Of a stretch of 36,531 nucleotides of DNA, positions 33,032 through 36,531 are shown one piece after another. The stretch is taken from assembly GCF_029215985.1 (NCBI RefSeq), contig NZ_JAEMVC010000021.1, forward strand, positions 1 through 36,531, written 5' to 3'. Position 1 is the stretch's first letter, and each line of letters begins with the position of its first letter. Both the position numbers and the translations under genes were made by a program. Source of the DNA: Sulfurimonas sp. SAG-AH-194-C21 (GTDB lineage: Bacteria; Campylobacterota; Campylobacteria; Campylobacterales; Sulfurimonadaceae). Below the pieces are notes generated by a model. The model was not told the origin of the DNA. It ran no database searches and worked only from the letters and a program-made list of their open reading frames with translations.

Positions 33032-33805
33032 CTAAATACTGAAGAGTTTTTGAGCATTTGTAGTTGTTAAATCTTTTATATTTTCAAGTGGAATTTCTAA
33101 AAGTTCAGACATCTTTTGTACTACAAATGTAGTGTAAAACGGCTCATTTCTCTCTCCACGATAGGGCATAGGAGTAAGATATGGACCATCAGTCTCGATG
33201 ATGAGTTTTTCACGAGGTATCTTAGGTAAAACATTTACAAGTTTTTTAGCATTTTTAAATGTCAAAACACCACCTATACCAAAATAGAAACCTTCATTAG
33301 CTAAACTAAGCAACTCTTCATCTGCGTTAAAGCAGTGTAGAACTCCCCCTACTTCACCTACATTTGCTTCAAGCATCAACTCTTTTGAGTCACGAGATGC
33401 ATCTCTTACATGAACGATAAGTGGTTTTTTATACTTTTTTGCTAACTCTATCTGTGCACAAAAAACTCTTTTTTGTTCTGTTTTTTCTGCTAGAATTTCT
33501 TCCTCAGTACCCTCAAGTCTAAAGTAATCAAGCCCACACTCACCGATAGCAACACACTTCTCATGTCCTACATACTTCTCAAAATCAAGAGCATCGAATC
33601 CAGCTTTATCATAAGGGTGTACACCAACAGAAAAGTAAACATCATCATATTTTTCTGCGATACCCACAGCCTTATCAAGTGTAGAAGTGTCAGCTCCAGG
33701 GATGATAAAGCGCTCTACTCCACCCTCTCTTGCACGCTCCAAAACACTTTCTAAGTCTTCATCATAACGCTCATCATCTAGGTGAATATGTGTATCTATT
33801 ATCAT
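33032..33805 (-). CDS. tatD: TatD-family metal-dependent DNase
   Basis: A TIM-barrel amidohydrolase-type nuclease of 257 aa. Metal ligands are visible in order: HIH in IDTHIHLDD, the Glu in GECGLDYF, His in IVHVRDA, His in LHCFNAD and Asp in ETDGPYL. TatD enzymes have 3'-5' exonuclease and AP-site activities. Overlaps recN by 4 bp, which fits a repair role. A 64-bp AT-rich gap separates it from the MltD-like gene. Confidence 0.95.
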   Translation of the reverse strand: MIIDTHIHLDDERYDEDLESVLERAREGGVERFIIPGADTSTLDKAVGIAEKYDDVYFSVGVHPYDKAGFDALDFEKYVGHEKCVAIGECGLDYFRLEGTEEEILAEKTEQKRVFCAQIELAKKYKKPLIVHVRDASRDSKELMLEANVGEVGGVLHCFNADEELLSLANEGFYFGIGGVLTFKNAKKLVNVLPKIPREKLIIETDGPYLTPMPYRGERNEPFYTTFVVQKMSELLEIPLENIKDLTTTNAQKLFSI

Positions 33806-35340
33806 TTTTTATTTGCCTCTAGTAGTTCGTGAGCAAACTTTTTAGCTTCATCAGAAATGTTCTCACCGCTAATAATACGGGCAATCTCATCCACTTTTTC
33901 ATCAAAGTTTAACTCTTTTGTTTTTGAAATAGTACCATCTTTATAGACTAAAAAGTGCTGATCTCCCATAGAAGTAAGTTGTGGCTGATGTGATATAACA
34001 AATATCTGAAAAAATGAAGAGAGCTTACGAAGCACTTTTGCCACTGACATAGACTCTTCTCCACTTAAGTTTGCATCTATCTCATCAAGCATCAAAACGC
34101 CACCATTTTTACTCATAAACTCAGACTTTAGTGCAAGTATGGCTAAACGCAGACGGTTAAACTCTCCTGTACTTATCTTAGCAAGTGGTGTTGCATTTAG
34201 CTCTATGCTAAGCTCATCACATCCATAAAAAGTATAGTCTTGGCGTTTGAGACTTACAGAAGCATCACGAAGGTACAAACTTGAAAGGTAAGTATTTAAA
34301 GCTTTCTCAAATCCCTTTAACTCTTTTTCTCTTAAGTCACTTATTTGTGCTGCTAAACTCTCTACTAAAGTGTTTAAGATATTATACCTATCTTCAAGGT
34401 CACTTTTTGCAATCTCTATATTTTCATACTTAGCGAGTTCTAGTTTTTTCTGCTCTTTATATGCTAGAGCCTCACTTACACTTCCATACCTACGTTTAAG
34501 CCCACTTATCTCTTCTATACGGTTTAAAACCTCTTCTATGTCAACTTCATCAAGTGCAGAGAACTTTTCCGTAGCAGAGTCAAAATGTGCACGAAGCTCA
34601 TTCATAACATCATCAAAAAAAGCAGAGTCAATACCAAGTGAATCAAGTGCAGCAGTAGCAAGGTGCTCATGAGAAAAAATATCCATTGCGGACTCTAGGG
34701 ACTCTAAAACTTTTTCTTTACGAGAGAGCTCTTTTTTTATAAGACTTAGTTCATCATCTTCACCCTCAGTAGGGTTAATATCTTCTATCTTTTTTATCTC
34801 AAATGCAGCAAATTCTTTTAACTCAACTATCTTTCTCTCTTCTTCTTCTATTTTTATTAACTCTTTTTTGACCTCTGAGTACTCAAGAAAACTCTTTTTA
34901 TACTTCTCTTTGAGTATCACAATTTTCTTAGACTTTGAAGCTATTCGGTCATCTAAAATACCAAGTAAATTTTCATTCTCAAAGTCACTAAAATCTTTAA
35001 GACTTAGATGTCGGAGGTACTCAGAAGCAACACTACCAATAGCCTTACGAGAAAGACTTTGGTTGTTTACAAAGTAACGAGAGTTCCCTTTTTTGATGTG
35101 TTTAAAAACATTTATATCATCGTTTTCTATGCCTGTATTCTCTGCATTTATGTCCCAAGTAACACTAGACTCACAAAGAGCAGCGTCACAAGTAGCCGCA
35201 CCTAAAGATGAGAGTATAGACTCCATAAGTATAGACTTTCCACTACCACTAGGACCAGTAAACACAACAAGTCCAGTCTCTAAGTTTAATTCTGTCTCTT
35301 TAAAACTAAGGTAGTCTTTAAGGTAAAATCTTTCTATCAT
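33802..35340 (-). CDS. recN: DNA repair protein RecN
   Basis: SMC-like ATPase for double-strand-break repair. Walker A is GPSGSGKS (about residues 30-37). Long coiled-coil arms occupy about 140-360. The signature motif reads STGEFNRLRLAI rather than the usual SGGE form. Walker B is VLMLDEIDANLSGEES, followed by FVISHQPQLTSMGDQHFLV. At 512 aa it is slightly short. Its ribosome-binding AAGGAA overlaps the stop of the integron integrase gene, 12 bp away, so recN may be read from the integrase promoter. Confidence 0.92.
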   Translation of the reverse strand: MIERFYLKDYLSFKETELNLETGLVVFTGPSGSGKSILMESILSSLGAATCDAALCESSVTWDINAENTGIENDDINVFKHIKKGNSRYFVNNQSLSRKAIGSVASEYLRHLSLKDFSDFENENLLGILDDRIASKSKKIVILKEKYKKSFLEYSEVKKELIKIEEEERKIVELKEFAAFEIKKIEDINPTEGEDDELSLIKKELSRKEKVLESLESAMDIFSHEHLATAALDSLGIDSAFFDDVMNELRAHFDSATEKFSALDEVDIEEVLNRIEEISGLKRRYGSVSEALAYKEQKKLELAKYENIEIAKSDLEDRYNILNTLVESLAAQISDLREKELKGFEKALNTYLSSLYLRDASVSLKRQDYTFYGCDELSIELNATPLAKISTGEFNRLRLAILALKSEFMSKNGGVLMLDEIDANLSGEESMSVAKVLRKLSSFFQIFVISHQPQLTSMGDQHFLVYKDGTISKTKELNFDEKVDEIARIISGENISDEAKKFAHELLEANKK

Positions 35341-35352
35341 TTTTGTTTCCTT

Positions 35353-36321
35353 TTAAAAGTCTAGTGGACTTATGAGTTTGGTTTTGTTCATCTCTGAAAC
35401 AACGTGAGTATAAATCATAGTTGTTTCAACGGACTTATGCCCTAAAAGCTCTTGAATCGACCTTAAGTCAACTCCTGCTTGAAGTAAATGTGTAGCATAG
35501 GAATGACGAAATATATGCGAAGTTACTCTTTTATTTAAGTTCGCTTTCCCAGCTGCTACTTTTATATTCCGACCTAGAGTTTGAGGATGTATATGGTGCC
35601 TGCGTTTGGTATTACTTCGTGGATCTTTTGATATATTATTCATTGGAAACAAGTATTGCCATTTAGTTTCACATTTAGCTTTTGGATATTTTTTTTCATA
35701 TGCAAATGGCATATAAACAGTTCCATAACCATCGTTTACATCTTTTTGGTGTATCTCTTGTATTTTTTTCACTTGAACTTGTAGTTCATCTTTGAGTTTC
35801 ATTGGTAAAGGTACTGTTCTATCTTTTAAAGATTTAGAATCCCAAACATAAAGCTTATCAAACCCAAAATCGATATCTTTAATTCGAATGTTAAGTACTT
35901 CACTCATCCTAAGCCCACATCCATACATTAAAGTCACCACAAGCTTGTATATGCCCGTTAAATTTTCTAATATTTTTTGTACTTCTTGTGTTGTTAATAC
36001 TACTGGTATATGTTTTCTCTCTTGTGCTCTTAGTGCTTGAACATTCCACTCTGTAGTATCTATCCCTAATACTTCTTTATACAAAAACAATATCGCATTA
36101 AATGCTTGGTTCTGAGTTGAAGGACTTACCTGTTTTTTTGTGGCTAAGAATGTAAGGTATTCTTCTATTTCATTTTTTGCCATTTCCAGAGGATGCTTCT
36201 TGTTATGAAAAAATATATAGTGCTTAATCCAATGTACATATGTCTTTTCAGTTGAAATACTATAATGCTTAAAGCGAATCTTATCACGAACTATATCGAG
36301 TAGTTTTTTCTTAATATGCAT
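35353..36321 (-). CDS. intI: Integron integrase (IntI-type tyrosine recombinase)
   Basis: 322 aa. The N-terminal core-binding SAM-like domain is residues 1-90. The catalytic residues are R138 ([11 protein letters not shown]), a Lys near 163-166, H269 and R272 ([12 protein letters not shown]), H295 (LLGHKS) and Tyr Y304 (TTMIYTHV). The segment 203-243, [20 protein letters not shown] then [20 protein letters not shown], is the extra patch found in IntI and not in XerC/D. IntI recombines attC sites of gene cassettes into attI. By the usual layout, attI and cassettes would lie beyond the 5' end of the gene, past 36322. Ribosome-binding GAGGAG at 36334-36329. Confidence 0.9.
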   Translation of the reverse strand: MHIKKKLLDIVRDKIRFKHYSISTEKTYVHWIKHYIFFHNKKHPLEMAKNEIEEYLTFLATKKQVSPSTQNQAFNAILFLYKEVLGIDTTEWNVQALRAQERKHIPVVLTTQEVQKILENLTGIYKLVVTLMYGCGLRMSEVLNIRIKDIDFGFDKLYVWDSKSLKDRTVPLPMKLKDELQVQVKKIQEIHQKDVNDGYGTVYMPFAYEKKYPKAKCETKWQYLFPMNNISKDPRSNTKRRHHIHPQTLGRNIKVAAGKANLNKRVTSHIFRHSYATHLLQAGVDLRSIQELLGHKSVETTMIYTHVVSEMNKTKLISPLDF

Positions 36322-36343
36322 AATATTTTCTCCTCTTCTTAAG

Positions 36344-36396
36344 GAACAAAGTGTTCTTTTATTAGGATTTAAGACAAATAAACGAACACTATGTTC
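36344..36396. promoter_or_regulatory. Two GAACA-N3-TGTTC palindromes upstream of intI
   Basis: GAACA-AAG-TGTTC at 36344-36356 and GAACA-CTA-TGTTC at 36384-36396, with centres 40 bp apart. They flank the AT-rich stretch where an intI promoter would be expected. The shape is that of a repressor operator; the cognate protein is unknown. The arms are the same as in the TetR operators at 9130-9208, but the spacer is 3 instead of 2 bases. Confidence 0.6.
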
Positions 36397-36531
36397 AATT
36401 ATCAGCTAATTAAGTAATAAAAACACATTTTATCTTTAAGCATAATAGTCATTATTTTAATTAATCCTTAAAAATATGACAAAACGCAATAAAAATTCAA
36501 ATAAACTAACATTTTTAGTGTTTATTTATTT
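36397..36531. other. AT-rich non-coding end of window, expected attI region
   Basis: I see no gene here. By integron layout this is where attI should lie. The closest thing to a core site is GTTAGTT on the minus strand at 36511-36505, which departs from the usual GTTRRRY at one position. I do not call it. No attC-like hairpin is visible before the edge. Confidence 0.4.

Noticed and set aside
36344..36396. Gram-positive type LexA boxes
   Set aside because: The GAAC and GTTC arms are separated by five bases, not four, and LexA is generally not found in Campylobacterota.
36397..36531. attC or attI site near the right edge
   Set aside because: No inverted pair of core sites is visible, and the single GTTAGTT departs from consensus.
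1..36531. CRISPR array, insertion sequence or prophage
   Set aside because: No regularly spaced direct repeats, transposase or phage genes were seen; the only recombination gene is the integron integrase.

Overview
The window looks like a core chromosomal region of a Campylobacterota (epsilonproteobacterial) bacterium, most likely a Sulfurimonas-like autotroph. This is an inference from AT-rich, tightly packed genes with many 1-18 bp overlaps, a monomeric isocitrate dehydrogenase next to mdh-fumC-sucCD, a short ArgA-type acetyltransferase, and the order gltX-yggT-lipoprotein-mobB-fbp-small Cys protein-metG. As I recall, that order matches Campylobacter jejuni apart from a missing slt gene. 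No database search was possible.

Layout. 1-1201: two divergent envelope genes whose 5' ends overlap (a partial AsmA/YhdP-like protein and mltG). 1321-8382: carbon metabolism: icd with its own terminator, then mdh-fumC-sucC-sucD and a small CxxC (HMA-like) protein. These enzymes can serve the TCA cycle in either direction. 8460-10239: a TetR-family repressor gene, a cluster of four phased inverted repeats, the RNase P RNA gene (rnpB) and a lipoprotein. 10306-11226: a small unknown protein and a response regulator whose output domain looks like a ribbon-helix-helix DNA binder. 11305-18098: tRNA-Glu, a GluRS-like protein that lacks several catalytic motifs, YggT, a lipoprotein, MobB, FBPase, a four-cysteine protein, MetG and a degenerate Mur-ligase-like protein. 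18081-22599: a chemoreceptor, a TRAP substrate-binding protein and a putative glycoside hydrolase. 22591-25577: YgjP-like metalloprotease, QueC, a YjfB-like protein, YbeY and a Ca2+/Na+ antiporter.

25583-35340 is a long, nearly gapless minus-strand run devoted mainly to the cell envelope: recN, tatD, then an MltD-like lytic transglycosylase, RlpA, HisB, KdsC, LptC, LptA, EngB, a short ArgA-like acetyltransferase, an MreD-like protein and PBP2 (MrdA). It couples LPS transport and Kdo synthesis with peptidoglycan elongation and turnover. 35353-36321 encodes an integron-type tyrosine recombinase (IntI). Its upstream region, where attI and any cassettes would lie, runs off the right edge.

Most worth a second look: the GluRS-like protein without a KMSKS loop next to tRNA-Glu; a perfect 42-bp palindrome inside the mreD-like gene just upstream of mrdA; four operator-like repeats about 32 bp apart between tetR and rnpB; the REC plus ribbon-helix-helix regulator; the integron integrase with paired palindromes in its 5' region; and an LptC that probably starts at ATT.
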